Positions 1-11,000 of a stretch of 64,000 nt of DNA are shown here, piece after piece. The stretch covers positions 6,251,924 to 6,315,923 of the forward strand of contig NC_037592.1 in the NCBI RefSeq assembly GCF_003073045.1, written 5' to 3'. Both the position numbers and the translations under genes were made by a program. This DNA is from Pomacea canaliculata (lineage: Eukaryota; Mollusca; Gastropoda; Architaenioglossa; Ampullariidae). The notes below the pieces were generated by a model. That model ran no database searches, was not told the origin of the DNA, and was given only the letters and a program-made list of their open reading frames with translations. How positions within the stretch are numbered: the stretch's first letter is position 1; every line of letters starts with the position of its first letter.

Positions 1-25
1 CAGAAGGAAGCAACAGCCTTGAGAT

Positions 26-3000
26 ATGGAAGTGGACCAAAAGCAAGATATGTTGGTAATGGCCATGGATATCGATCCAGAGCCTTGGGAGTCTACTGAC
101 CATGTTTTAAGCCCGCAGAGACTTCACTTTGAAGAGACCTCACCGCTGAGTGCAAAGGCAACAGAACTTAAGGCAGCTGCTGCATGTGGCAACTGGAGTC
201 TTGTCCACAACTTGTTGAGTTCCAGCAGCATCACCAGATGTGATATAGAATGGAGCTCTCTGTTCCATACCCTGGCAGCAGCACCAGAAGTCAGTCTACC
301 ACTTGCAAAAGATATATTGACGAAAATATTGATACACAAAATTGACATCAATCTGGTGGACAAAAACAAAAACACAGCTATCGTGCTTGCTGCTAGATGT
401 GACAACACAAAGATGGTGATAGAACTTTTATCCAGACAGGCAGCTTTACCACAGGATGAAACACATGTGTGTTCTTTCTTGCAGACTCTGACAAAAACTT
501 GGAAACAAGAAGAGGCACGCTATATGCATGTGCTTGTTGTAAAACTGTTATGGGACAGACTAAAAGACAGAGTTCTATATAGTTGTCAGAAGCTACTTCA
601 TGGGACACTGGTCCAGCTGGCAGTGACATTTCATGTGTCTCTTGTTCGTGAGATGTTCTTAACAAAACTACAACTGAACACTCTGGACAGTGAGGGAATG
701 GCTGTATTACACCGATTGGCCATGTTTGATAGCGATAACCATGTTCGTCTTGTTCACTTTCTAATCAACAAAGGGGCAAACATCCACCTACAGAACACTA
801 CAGGGGACACAGCTCTGCATGTTGCAGCAAAACAGAACAACTGGATGATGATGGGAGCTTTGTTAAGAAGACAGGCTACCACTGATGTTGCTGATTGCGA
901 TCAGCGCTCTGTGTTACACATTCTAGCTTCTCACACTGATCCTGAATGCTTTTCTAAAATTGACCAGATACTTACATTGTTGATTTGTAACAATAATGAC
1001 CTCAACAAAAAAGACGGTCATGGTAATACAGCCTTACATCTGGCAGCACTTGCCGGTAACATAACATTTATGAAGAAATTATTAGATGGTGGTGCTTGTG
1101 CTGATTGTGTTAATGACGAACAAAAGACAGTGTTGCACATGATAGCTATGACCAAAAGCAAAATCTTTTTAACATTTGATTCGTGCATGAGCATTCTCAT
1201 GTTGATTTTAAAAAGAGGGGCAGATGTTGACAAAGTAGATAGTGAGGGTAACTCAGCTGTGCACATTGCTGCCAACCATGAAAACTGGGTTCTGGTGGAA
1301 TTTTTGTTGAAATACGTAGACAATACTACTCAGCCTGACAGCGAAGGCTTCAACATTTTGCACAGATTTGCAATGAAGAAGCCATTTGCCAGGATGAATG
1401 TATTGTTTTACAAGCTGTCTCAGAAGGTCGCTGATATAAATGCAAGAAGTCGGACTGGTGATACAGCCATAGACCTAGCTGTTAAGGGTCAAAACTGGGG
1501 GCTTGTGAAGCTATTAGTAGAAGAAGGTGCTACTTGGTATGAAATAGATGATGAAGGATATGATGTTCTTGAACAATTTGCAATGGCAGAAAATACACAA
1601 GATTTTTTCTTTCCCTTTTTTCTAGAAAAGAGCATTAACTATAACACCCAGTCTTTGGTTGGAGACACAGCATTGCATCTGACAGCGAGATATGGTAAGC
1701 GGTCTGAAGTAGAACGCATTGTAAAACATGTAGAAAATATTGATGAGGTAGATTCTGAGGGTTTGACAGTTATTCAGAGATTAGTTATGAAAGTCACTGA
1801 CATGTATTCTACGCATCATTTTTTGATCCATCATCTTCTTGAGCGTGGTGCTGATTATACCCGTTGCGATCCAAATGGTGACACTGTGCTGCACCTGGCT
1901 ACCAAGAATGGCCACTGGGAGGTTGTCAAATGCCTGGTGGAGCTTGGAGTAAGGACAGACACGCTTGACAGTGAGGGATTTTCGATTCTTCACAGAGCAG
2001 CACTAGCAGGCAAGGATTCCTACTCACGGAATATTATTAATATTAAAAAGCTTTTGCAATGTGGTGCATGCATGAAACAAAAGGATCTTCAAGGGAACAC
2101 ACCCCTCCATCTTGCTGTCCAACATCAGAACTGGGCCGTGGCTAGAGAGCTCATTCAGTGTGGGGCAGAAGTCAATGACCTTGATCTTGAAGGGTACACC
2201 ATCCTTCAGAGACTGGTACAGATGAAGGATGCTTGCTTGTCGCTGGCTCAGCTTCTGCTCGAAAAAGGAGCTAGATGTGATATAGTATCATACCAGGGTG
2301 ACACCATTTGTGATATTATTGCTGACAGTGAAAACTGGAACATGATGGAGTGTTTACTTAAGCACGGTACACCTGCGTTTAAAGCATATGAATACAAATA
2401 TCTTTTGCACTGTTTGGCTTCCAGCTCCCATGGAGATAGGCATACTGATGTCTGTGACCTCCTGATTGAGAAAGGTTGGTCTCTTGATGTTGAAGATCAT
2501 GATGGTAACACGCCACTTCACCTCACAGCTAAGGCAAGTAACTGGAAATTGATGGAACAATTAATACGAAAAGGTGCAAGTGGCAGAACTTTAGACAGTA
2601 CAGGAACTTCTATATTGCACAGATTTGTTACTGATGTGACTAGGGATGTGTTGGGTCATGAAGAATACCACCATACTCTATATCTGATCCTCTCATCTGG
2701 TGTCAACGTAAATGCAACAGATCCTCAGGGTAACACGGCTTTACAAATCGCAGCAAAACGTAAACTGATTTACATTGTAGACCGTCTTATGGATGAAGCT
2801 GAAAATCCAAATGCTAAAGACAGTGATGGCTTTACTCTCTTGCTGAGATTATCACAGATGCCCTCTAAAAGTTGCCTTTCCCATTGTTATCACCTGGAGA
2901 AGAAAGGTGTTGACATCAACACCTGCTCAACTAATGGGGAATCAGCTCTTAACCTTGCAATCAAAAGCAACAACTGGCCTGTGGTAGAGTTTCTGCTGAA

Positions 3001-4789
3001 CAGAGGTGCACAGTTAAATGTGCAGGATTTGGAACAGATGTATACCATACATAGACTAATAAAATGTTCTACTTCGGCCTATTGTCGTAGTGATGAACTC
3101 AGATTGATGACACTGTTGACAAACATGGGACTCTCCATTACTATGCCAGATTCATGTGGAAGGACACCAGCAGAGCTCGCAATCAAACATGAGAAATGGA
3201 AACTTTTGAAATACCTCTTAGAATTGGGAGCACAATTAAATCCCACTCCTAGTAAAGGAAGCTCAATTTTCCATGAACTTGCTAAATATGAATTCGTCGA
3301 AAAGGAGGCAGCAGAAGTTACACATCTTATTGTTAACCGTGTTTCAGGCATCAACCTAAAAAACAATGCTGGTGATACACCTGTCCATGTGGCTCTCAAT
3401 GAAGAAAACTGGGAAATTGTAAAAGCCCTTGTGGAACATGGGGCTGACCCAAACATACTTGACAGGAAAGGACAGTGTCTCCTTCACAAATTTGTTAGAA
3501 ATCTTAATCAGAAAAATAGTGTTCCCCTTGTAAAGGCTCTAGTGAAGCATGGTGCAGAGATAAATTGGAGAGGACCCAATGGTAAGACCGCTTTGCAATT
3601 AGCAGCTAGTAACAGCGAGTGGGAAATGGTTGTAGCCCTCGTTGAATTAGGTGCTGACTGCATACTCACTAATAAGGAAAAGCTGTCTGTTTTTGAAAAT
3701 CTTCATTGCCTGACATGGAGAGATGAGAAAAAGCTGAAAGTTTTCATAAATTACATCACAAAAAATGTATCAGAATCTGACGAAAATAATAGATTTAAAA
3801 AAATATATAGACGTTACCAAAACCCTTTGCTGAAAAAATGTGTAAAGAAGTGCAACTGGATGATGGCAAAGGCCTTGGTGGAATGTGGAGCAGAAGTGAG
3901 TCTGATTCTTGAAAACAAAGCACTCTTACAGCTAATCATGTCCAAATCTTCGATTAGTAAGCACACACCCTGGACACAGTTTTTTGATTTGTTGATTTCT
4001 AAAGGGCTTGACATCAACACCAGACTTGAGAATCAATCCCCAGTTCTTTTCAGTGATGAAGTCATCGAAAGTTTAATCCATGAAGAAGATGTCTCCAGAT
4101 GTTTGTTTTGTGCATGGGTCAAGAGGGGAGCTAACCCTTCAATTCCGAACTATGATGGATTTACACCGCTCAATATAGTTATGAACTTCTATAGGCACGG
4201 TACACTGAATGCTCTCATAAAACTCCTCCCAATGGGGGTGACAACTCATCAACCGAAGTTTACAGAAGCCATTTTACAATCTAAAAGATTCTCATCTAAC
4301 TATGTTGTCTCACCAATAGAAAGGGCCATACGAAACTCTAATATTTGTGCCCTCAAAATGTTGATTGGATCTGGTGCAAGTTCAAATGCAGAGTTATTTC
4401 GCCTGAACACAGAATATCAAGTGAAGCTGGCTGAACAGGCAGATGCAAATGAGGATGTTAGAGAGCTTCTGGAAGTCTTAGACCAGGCTGCCAGTCAACC
4501 TCGCTCACTCACATCACTGTGTCGTTTGACTGTCTCTCATTTGCTTGGTTGTGGGTCTTGCAGACCAGACAAAATCAAGCACTTGAAAATTCCTTCTTCA
4601 TTGAAAAGTCTTATCTCTTTTATTGATTTACTGTTACCAGAGTTTCTGTCACAAAAACATGAAGATGTTCATTCTGGTTTATCAGAAGACAGTAATGACT
4701 TCAGTAGCAATAGTGACTATAAAGATGAAATTTTTGATGACTCTGACTCAGAGATTTGGTCTTCATCATCATGTGATGATGATTACTAA
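26..4789 (+). CDS. Giant ankyrin-repeat protein with C-terminal SOCS box (ASB-like), paralog 1
   Basis: A single 1,587-codon open frame with no visible intron. The ATG at 26 is supported by an in-frame TGA at 20-22. Residues about 45-1480 are ankyrin repeats in an alternating pattern: a canonical unit (GDTALHVAAKQNNW, then VxxLLxxGA) followed by a looser unit opening with DSEG and ILHR and carrying a variable loop. Residues about 1492-1535 form a SOCS box: SLTSLCRL matches the Elongin-BC contact and LKIPSSLKSL the Cullin-5 contact. An acidic Ser/Asp tail of about 50 residues ends the protein. ASB-family proteins recruit substrates to CRL5 ubiquitin ligases, so a cytosolic or nuclear substrate receptor is inferred. 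The length is far above usual ASB proteins (about 300-600 residues). It is paralogous to the gene at 8036 and strongest in the first 450 residues. The substrate is unknown. Family is confident, function is inferred. Confidence 0.9.
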   Translation: MEVDQKQDMLVMAMDIDPEPWESTDHVLSPQRLHFEETSPLSAKATELKAAAACGNWSLVHNLLSSSSITRCDIEWSSLFHTLAAAPEVSLPLAKDILTKILIHKIDINLVDKNKNTAIVLAARCDNTKMVIELLSRQAALPQDETHVCSFLQTLTKTWKQEEARYMHVLVVKLLWDRLKDRVLYSCQKLLHGTLVQLAVTFHVSLVREMFLTKLQLNTLDSEGMAVLHRLAMFDSDNHVRLVHFLINKGANIHLQNTTGDTALHVAAKQNNWMMMGALLRRQATTDVADCDQRSVLHILASHTDPECFSKIDQILTLLICNNNDLNKKDGHGNTALHLAALAGNITFMKKLLDGGACADCVNDEQKTVLHMIAMTKSKIFLTFDSCMSILMLILKRGADVDKVDSEGNSAVHIAANHENWVLVEFLLKYVDNTTQPDSEGFNILHRFAMKKPFARMNVLFYKLSQKVADINARSRTGDTAIDLAVKGQNWGLVKLLVEEGATWYEIDDEGYDVLEQFAMAENTQDFFFPFFLEKSINYNTQSLVGDTALHLTARYGKRSEVERIVKHVENIDEVDSEGLTVIQRLVMKVTDMYSTHHFLIHHLLERGADYTRCDPNGDTVLHLATKNGHWEVVKCLVELGVRTDTLDSEGFSILHRAALAGKDSYSRNIINIKKLLQCGACMKQKDLQGNTPLHLAVQHQNWAVARELIQCGAEVNDLDLEGYTILQRLVQMKDACLSLAQLLLEKGARCDIVSYQGDTICDIIADSENWNMMECLLKHGTPAFKAYEYKYLLHCLASSSHGDRHTDVCDLLIEKGWSLDVEDHDGNTPLHLTAKASNWKLMEQLIRKGASGRTLDSTGTSILHRFVTDVTRDVLGHEEYHHTLYLILSSGVNVNATDPQGNTALQIAAKRKLIYIVDRLMDEAENPNAKDSDGFTLLLRLSQMPSKSCLSHCYHLEKKGVDINTCSTNGESALNLAIKSNNWPVVEFLLNRGAQLNVQDLEQMYTIHRLIKCSTSAYCRSDELRLMTLLTNMGLSITMPDSCGRTPAELAIKHEKWKLLKYLLELGAQLNPTPSKGSSIFHELAKYEFVEKEAAEVTHLIVNRVSGINLKNNAGDTPVHVALNEENWEIVKALVEHGADPNILDRKGQCLLHKFVRNLNQKNSVPLVKALVKHGAEINWRGPNGKTALQLAASNSEWEMVVALVELGADCILTNKEKLSVFENLHCLTWRDEKKLKVFINYITKNVSESDENNRFKKIYRRYQNPLLKKCVKKCNWMMAKALVECGAEVSLILENKALLQLIMSKSSISKHTPWTQFFDLLISKGLDINTRLENQSPVLFSDEVIESLIHEEDVSRCLFCAWVKRGANPSIPNYDGFTPLNIVMNFYRHGTLNALIKLLPMGVTTHQPKFTEAILQSKRFSSNYVVSPIERAIRNSNICALKMLIGSGASSNAELFRLNTEYQVKLAEQADANEDVRELLEVLDQAASQPRSLTSLCRLTVSHLLGCGSCRPDKIKHLKIPSSLKSLISFIDLLLPEFLSQKHEDVHSGLSEDSNDFSSNSDYKDEIFDDSDSEIWSSSSCDDDY

Positions 4790-4967
4790 TTAAATCATTA
4801 AATAATTTGGACTGTGGATAGCTGACAGGTTGAGTATATCTGCACGTAACCACTTTTCCCAGCCCTGGTCTTACACCACAAGGAGGATTTATGTTGGTCA
4901 CAAGTTTTTTTCCTCAAACAGCTTTGCTTGATCTGATAGAAACACATCAATCACTGCAATGATCATA

Positions 4968-4973
4968 AATAAA
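4968..4973 (+). other. Candidate polyadenylation signal AATAAA for paralog 1
   Basis: AATAAA lies about 180 bases after the stop codon at 4787-4789. It is the first canonical signal downstream in an AT-rich stretch. Cleavage site not determined. Confidence 0.45.
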
Positions 4974-5879
4974 GTCTTCATATTAACTAATGATTTATCA
5001 AATAGCAATGTTAGGTCTAGTGGCATACTTGCAGTTAATTCTTTTGAAATTACTTAAATATTTGGAAATCATTGGACAAATTTGTGGAGTTGTATGGTGC
5101 TGGTGTAGTTTAACCCCAAAAAAAATCATTCTGTTCTTGCTTTTTTGGAGGGTTCACTGCAACCTTATTAAGTGGCTATTGCGAACAACTTTCCCGCTTC
5201 TTCTTGTTGGCTTGTGAAGACATCAAGTCTATTGCTATAACTTTTAAAAATTCAGTGTCAAGCTTTTTTGAACTTGGGAATAACCAGTATGTATGCAGGT
5301 CAGTTGGAGTTGCCTCCTTATGCTGGGTGAAAGCTCCTATGCAAATGAATGTCTCCTACATGGCTGTAGGTCTCAGAAAGTTTTGCCATGCATGTGCAAT
5401 GGGCAGACTGGACAGATCCATCATTGGCAGTTATCATCCATGGTTCCAGAAGTTTCTGTGAAATGTGCATTGCGTTAAATGGAAATCACATTTATAAATG
5501 ATAATTTGTATTTCATATTCTGCATAAATTGTCAGTCATAAATAAAATCCTATTACTCAAGTGTGTAATAGTTCATGTTTTTTAATTTTTGGCAGAAACG
5601 TTTTACTTATCTCATGTTTGATTTGAGGTACAAAAACTTACCCTACAACTAGGTATAGTAGACGATGTTGATATACGTGAATTCTGGCCACTTCATTTGA
5701 GCCCGGCTGCATGATTTGCGATGAATGTCTAAGGGCAAATGTCGTTCTCAGAAGTTTTTATTTTATAACCTTCTTTGATATCGTCTGTCAAAAATGAACC
5801 TCGCTCATGGTCAAAATCACTAACAGCTGTAGCCATTGTATCTGCGCACGAGTTAACATCTTATTCTGTTTAAAATCGA
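4974..5879 (+). other. AT-rich intergenic stretch, nothing recognised
   Basis: Only short unconvincing frames are present. A second AATAAA occurs near 5541. I see no repeat or gene similarity. Confidence 0.5.
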
Positions 5880-6159
5880 AATGGTCCTCATAAGATCTTT
5901 ACTGTTCTTTAATGCAACAGTATAATGTTGTAATGAGTGTACTGAAACAGGTAGAAAACATAAAATAAATGGCAGGCATGTGATTTGTTAACTTCTTTTA
6001 TTAACAGTTGTGACTACAGCTCAGACTGGGAACCATGATGTAGCACATAAACAATTGTCAACAACGGATATGACGACGAATCCACAGAATCAGGTTTCCT
6101 CTTTTCGTCAGCACACAACAAAAACTAAATGTTACGTAGCCAATAAGGTTGACGGGTAA
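5880..6159 (+). pseudogene. Truncated relic of a third ankyrin-SOCS gene 5' end
   Basis: This stretch parallels the region leading into paralog 2 (about 7500-8100). It has a similar AT-rich lead-in, a shared splice acceptor TTAACAG (6001-6007; compare 7622-7628), then TGACTACAGC, then TCAACAAC just before an ATG at 6070. The first codons read MTTNPQNQVSS against MATNQHNEVSS in paralog 2. About two bases are missing after the VSS codons, so the frame shifts and a stop follows at 6157-6159. No ankyrin repeats follow. I read it as a broken 5' fragment of a third tandem copy. It might still serve as an upstream noncoding exon. Confidence 0.65.
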
Positions 6160-7424
6160 AAGGTACAGCCCCATCAACTTCCTTTTCTGGTCACTCTTTG
6201 AACTACAGCTGGGACCTGGCACTTTATTTTTGAGTTACTGTTGTTAATTACGAAACTAAATTTTACTGCCCTCTGTCAAATTGTCAGTCGGCAGTAGTCA
6301 TGACAACACTACTTACCTGCAGCCCCTCACCTATTCAGGTAAAGTGACTTCTTCAACTACTAATTAACGATAAAGTTTATGCACACGCACCAGTCGAGTC
6401 GAGTTACAGGCCAACAATCATTTGTGATTTTAAAAAACAAAAAACTGCCTACGATCTTTGCCGTTGACCTCAGGTGTTCAGGTATAGTCTGCAAAACATG
6501 GCTGACTGTCCTGTCGACGAGGTACAAAGAACGATTCCTGACAAAGAAGGTCATTACCTCCATTTTAACATCTCTTCAAAGCTATATCTGTAGATATCTA
6601 TTTGTGTCTTCAGGCAGCAGTAGTCCTTGTGTCTACCAAAGTCCGCTTGTAAACAACCTTCTCTATTTCTGTACATTAGTAGACTACACTAATCTACACG
6701 AAAGTTACCTGCACATTATTCTTGGAACTGTTGTGTATTTTCTTTTTAACCCGCTTCTACTTTTGTTTTCACTGGTACACAAAAGATCTTGAGACCAGTC
6801 AATTTTCGAGAAACACTGAAAGGAAGGACACGTGCACTGTTATCTTACAACCTTCCTACAACAACCCACTAGACTGATGTTCGCCAAAGTGCAAAATCAC
6901 TGGTCACTTTCAAGAGGTTTTGAAGAGAAGAGATCAGCTAAACATTCTATTCCACATTTAATCATAAAGCTGATCGTACAGACAGTAAAATGTATGCCAA
7001 CTGCAGGTGTACATGGACTTCAATACAATGACTAAGAATAGAGCCATTGCTCCTCAAGGTGATTGACGGTGTGGGCGTTACTATTAGCAACCAAATCAAC
7101 AAGCCCACGGTCGCTAGGCATATAGAGTAGTGTTTCTTCTGCACTAGTGCTTTGTGACTTGGGTAAATCGTATTTGTAATTGTCTTCAAAATTAATTTGA
7201 GAGAAAGTGGAATCCTTCTTCAGGTGGTCCTTGATTTTAAAGAAACTTCGTAGGAGTCAGCAGCCGAGCCGAGAAGGTCTTTCGTCAGATGAAATTATCT
7301 AAGAACGTAAGTACAGATATTTGTTCAAACTTACCATAGACACTAAGAGGTCAGCAACTCAGACCTGAGGATTATGTGTGGATACATTGCATTGTCAACT
7401 TTTTGAGCACCAAAGAGAGCTGTG
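6160..7424. other. Intergenic stretch between relic and paralog 2, nothing recognised
   Basis: A 137-codon frame at 6379-6792 shows no family signature and is rejected as a gene. I see no clear repeat structure. Confidence 0.4.
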
Positions 7425-7495
7425 GCCATTATGATAAGTCACCTGAGTACAGATGTGAGGTCACGCGTTCGACCTCTTTCTCTGAATAACAAACA
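7425..7495 (+). repeat. Possible tRNA-derived SINE relic
   Basis: The stretch contains TAAGTCACCTGAGTAC followed by GTCACGCGTTCGACCTC, which resembles a Pol III B box in a tRNA-derived SINE head. No second copy was found in the window, so this is weak. Confidence 0.25.
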
Positions 7496-7628
7496 ACAAA
7501 CCCTACAAGATCTTTAAATGTATCTCAATGCAGTAATATAATATCACAAAGAGTATTAAGTAACAGATATAGACTAGAACTCCAAACAAAGGGTAAATAT
7601 CTGATTTATTTTTTTCGTTCATTAACAG

Positions 7629-8035
7629 GGATGACTACAGCTTAGAATCGTTGCCTACCTTCAGGGCCGCCGAGAGCCAGCCCGGGCCCCGGGACAGACG
7701 ACCTCTCCGGGCCCCTTGTACTTGTAATCGTAAATTATTTTCCCAGTCAAAGAAAAGGAGAAGAAGAAGAAAAAAAATCCACTGACCAAGGCCGGGCCCC
7801 CTTGACAGCCGCGGGCCCGGGTACACCAGACCCCCTGTCCCCCCCCCCTCTCGTCAGGCCTGCCTACCTTCCCCAACCCTCAATTTGGTTGGACAGTAGC
7901 TAGGGAGACGAGATGGACACCTACCTCCTTGACCTCGAGTGTTAAGCCCCTGGTGACCTGAAAAGGTTATGTGACTACCTTTAGTTTTACAGCTTACACT
8001 CGGACATAAAACGTAGATCGTAGTCAACAACAGAT
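7629..8035 (+). other. Presumed 5' UTR exon of paralog 2
   Basis: A pyrimidine-rich tract ending in ATTAACAG (7621-7628) looks like a splice acceptor. The sequence after it is shared with the relic at 6008, where it runs directly into the start codon. If so, the 5' UTR of paralog 2 starts here and has been interrupted by the MITE at 7662-7862. The upstream noncoding exon and promoter are not identified. Confidence 0.45.
7662..7862. mobile_element. hAT-like MITE in the 5' UTR region of paralog 2
   Basis: A 201-bp GC-rich block starts CAGGGCCGCC and ends GTCAGGCCTG. It is bounded by the direct repeat CCTACCTT at 7654-7661 and 7863-7870, an 8-bp duplication as made by hAT transposases. The related relic at 6008 lacks this block. 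A diverged, longer relative lies at 42123-42511. It encodes no protein and is therefore non-autonomous. Superfamily is inferred from the target-site duplication length and the CAG ends. Confidence 0.75.
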
Positions 8036-11000
8036 ATGGCGACCAATCAACACAATGAAGTTTCCTCAGGTTTCGTCAGCATGCAGGAGAATCTACATCC
8101 AAAAAATAAAATGTGGAGAGAACTAAAATCCGCTGCTGACTCTAGAAACTGGACTTGTGTGGATGACTTGCTGAGTGACGTCACTAGGTGTGACATAGAG
8201 CAGAGTTGTCTTCTCCACAAGCTAGCAGCAGCACCAGAAGTCAGCCTCTCACTTGCACGAGATATACTGACAAAGATTTTGAAACACAAAGTCGACATCA
8301 ACATGGTGGATACAAACAATGACACAGCTGTCGTGGTGGCTGCCAGATGTGACAACACAAAGATGGTGATGGAGCTTCTATCCCGACAGGCAGCTCTACC
8401 ACCTAATGTAACACACGTGTGTTCTTTCTTGCAGACTCTGACTAACAACTGGAAACCACAAGAGACGCCTTATATGCACGCGCTTGTTGTCAAACTGTTG
8501 TGGGACAGACTACAAGACACAGCACTACACAGCTGTCACAAACAGCTTCACCACACACTGGTCCGGCTGGCAGTCACGTTTCACACGTCACTTGTACGTG
8601 AAATGTTTGTAACAGAACAACAAGTGAACTCTGTAGACAGTGAGGGGATGGCCGTGTTACACAGAGTGGCCACGTTTGATAGCGAGGACCATGTCCGTCT
8701 TCTGCACCTCCTCGTCAGGAAAGGTGCAAACATCAACCTACAGAACACTTCAGGTGACACACCTCTACATATTGCAGTAAAACACAACAACTGGATGATG
8801 ATGGAGGCTTTATTAAGTCGACAGGCTACCACTGATGTGGCTGATAACGATCATCGCTCCGTGTTACACATTCTGGCTTCTTACACTGATTTTGAATGCT
8901 TGTCTGAGCTTGACAAGATACTTCCGTTTTTACTTTGTAACAGTAGTGACCTCAACAAAAAAGATGAGGAAGGTAACACAGCCTTACATCTGGCAGCAGT
9001 CTCTGGTAACATAACATTTATAAAGAAATTGTTATATCACGGTGCTCGTGCTGATTGTGTTAACGATCAACAGAAGACAGTCTTACACATGATAGGGATG
9101 AATTCTCAGACATTTTCATTGCAGTGGGAAACCTGTTACATGTTGATTGTGAAGAAAGGTGCAGATGTTCACAAAACAGACAGTGATGGCAACTCAGCGA
9201 TACACCTTGCAGCTAAACATAACAACTGGCAATTGGTAGATTTTTTGCTCAAACATGTTGATGACATTTCTCAGCCCGACAGTGACGGCTTCAACATTCT
9301 GCACAGATTTGCGATGGAAACATCAAACAGTTATAAACATTTATTTTTTCGGCTTTCAGACAAACTTGGGGATCTAAATTCAAGATGCCGGTACGGCGAT
9401 ACAGCTGTTCATATTGCTGCAAAAAATAACAACTGGTTTGTTGTGGACCTGCTGATAAAGCAAGGCGCAATATTCCACGAACCAGATAGCGATGGCTTTA
9501 ATGTTCTTCACAGAGAGGCAATGGTAGAGAATGGGAATTGTTCGCCCCCTCCAGATAATCAAACAGATTCAGATAGGAAATGTAATACGTTTCTTCATTT
9601 TACAATGAACAGCTTCAGCTACGACAATAAAACACCGGCTGGAGAAACTGCTTTACACTTGGCTGCTAGACATGCCAACTGGTCAATGGTCAAATGCCTG
9701 GCAGAAGCAAGTGAGGACATAGACGAAGTAGACTCTGAAAGTTTGACTGTTATACAAAGACTTGTTATGAGCAGCAACTCTTGTGAACAGTTTCCATTAT
9801 TCAGTCGCCTCCTTGAGCTCGGCGCTGACTACACCTGTCGAGATAAAAAAGGCGACACTGTGCTGCACCTGGCTGCCAGAAACGGTCACTGGAAGATTGT
9901 CAAATATCTTGTACAACTGGGGGAAGAGACGGACACCCCAGATAGTGACGGATTTCTAATTCTTCACAGAATAGCACAGGGCATACAAGATGCAAGTATA
10001 CTTCGTCTCCTTCTAGCCAATAATCAAGTTTTGAACAAGAGGACAAAACATGGTGACACAGCCATACATCTGGCGGCTCAACATAAACATTGGCAAACTG
10101 TCACAACCTTGATCGAGCACGGAGCTGATGTGTTCGGCTGTGACAGCGAGAACACCAGTGTTCTTCAGATGATGGCTAGGACATCTTTTACACACTATCA
10201 ACTAACACAAATAATAAATAACATAGAAACCGAAAACCGCAGGAAAGTACTTGATACACTTCTGTGTGATGAAGTGAGATGTGGTCAATGGAAATCGGTC
10301 CTTTATCTGGTAAATCAAGAAGTCAACATCCACCAAGACGACTTTCAAGGCTTTAATCTCTTGCACATTTTAGCCAAAGGGGCAGGTTTTAAAGATTGTA
10401 AAGGGATAGATTTCAACATTGTACAATTGATTAGCGATCTTCTTACAAAGGGTGTAGGTTTAGAAGACAAATGCCCTAACGGCAATACCGCACTGCAGTT
10501 GGCTCTTCAGTGTAATAATCAACATATGATCACAGCCTTAGCTCAGCAAGGGGCAAACGTTAAAGGTCCTGACAGTGATGGTGTCTTCGCCCTTCAGAGA
10601 CTGGCTATGTGCAAAGATGTTGATCAGTATACTATTCAGCTTCTTGTGAACGAGGGTGCAGATCCTACAATATGTTGTCCTAATGGTGACTCTCTGCTAC
10701 ATCTTGGCGCCAGAGCCAACAACTGGTCCTTTGTTTATTACATCATTGAAGAAACCAATTGCGCTGACCTGGACAAACTTGACAGCGATGGTTACAGCAT
10801 AATGCACAGACTGGCACAATCTGACAATGGCTCAAAATGGCTGGAAAAAATTTTGAAGAAAGAATTCCCTTTCTCAGATTGCCTGAGTAGAGATGGCGAT
10901 ACTTCCCTGGACGAACTTGACAGCGATGGTTACAGCATAATGCACAGTCTGGCACAATCTGACAACGGCTCAGAATGGCTAGAAAAAAATTTAAAGAAAA

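Noticed and set aside
6379..6792. 137-codon plus-strand frame
   Set aside because: No domain or paralog similarity, odd composition, and no splice or polyadenylation context.
7635..7876. Minus-strand frames rich in Gly/Arg/Pro
   Set aside because: They lie within the GC-rich MITE at 7662-7862 and reflect its composition.
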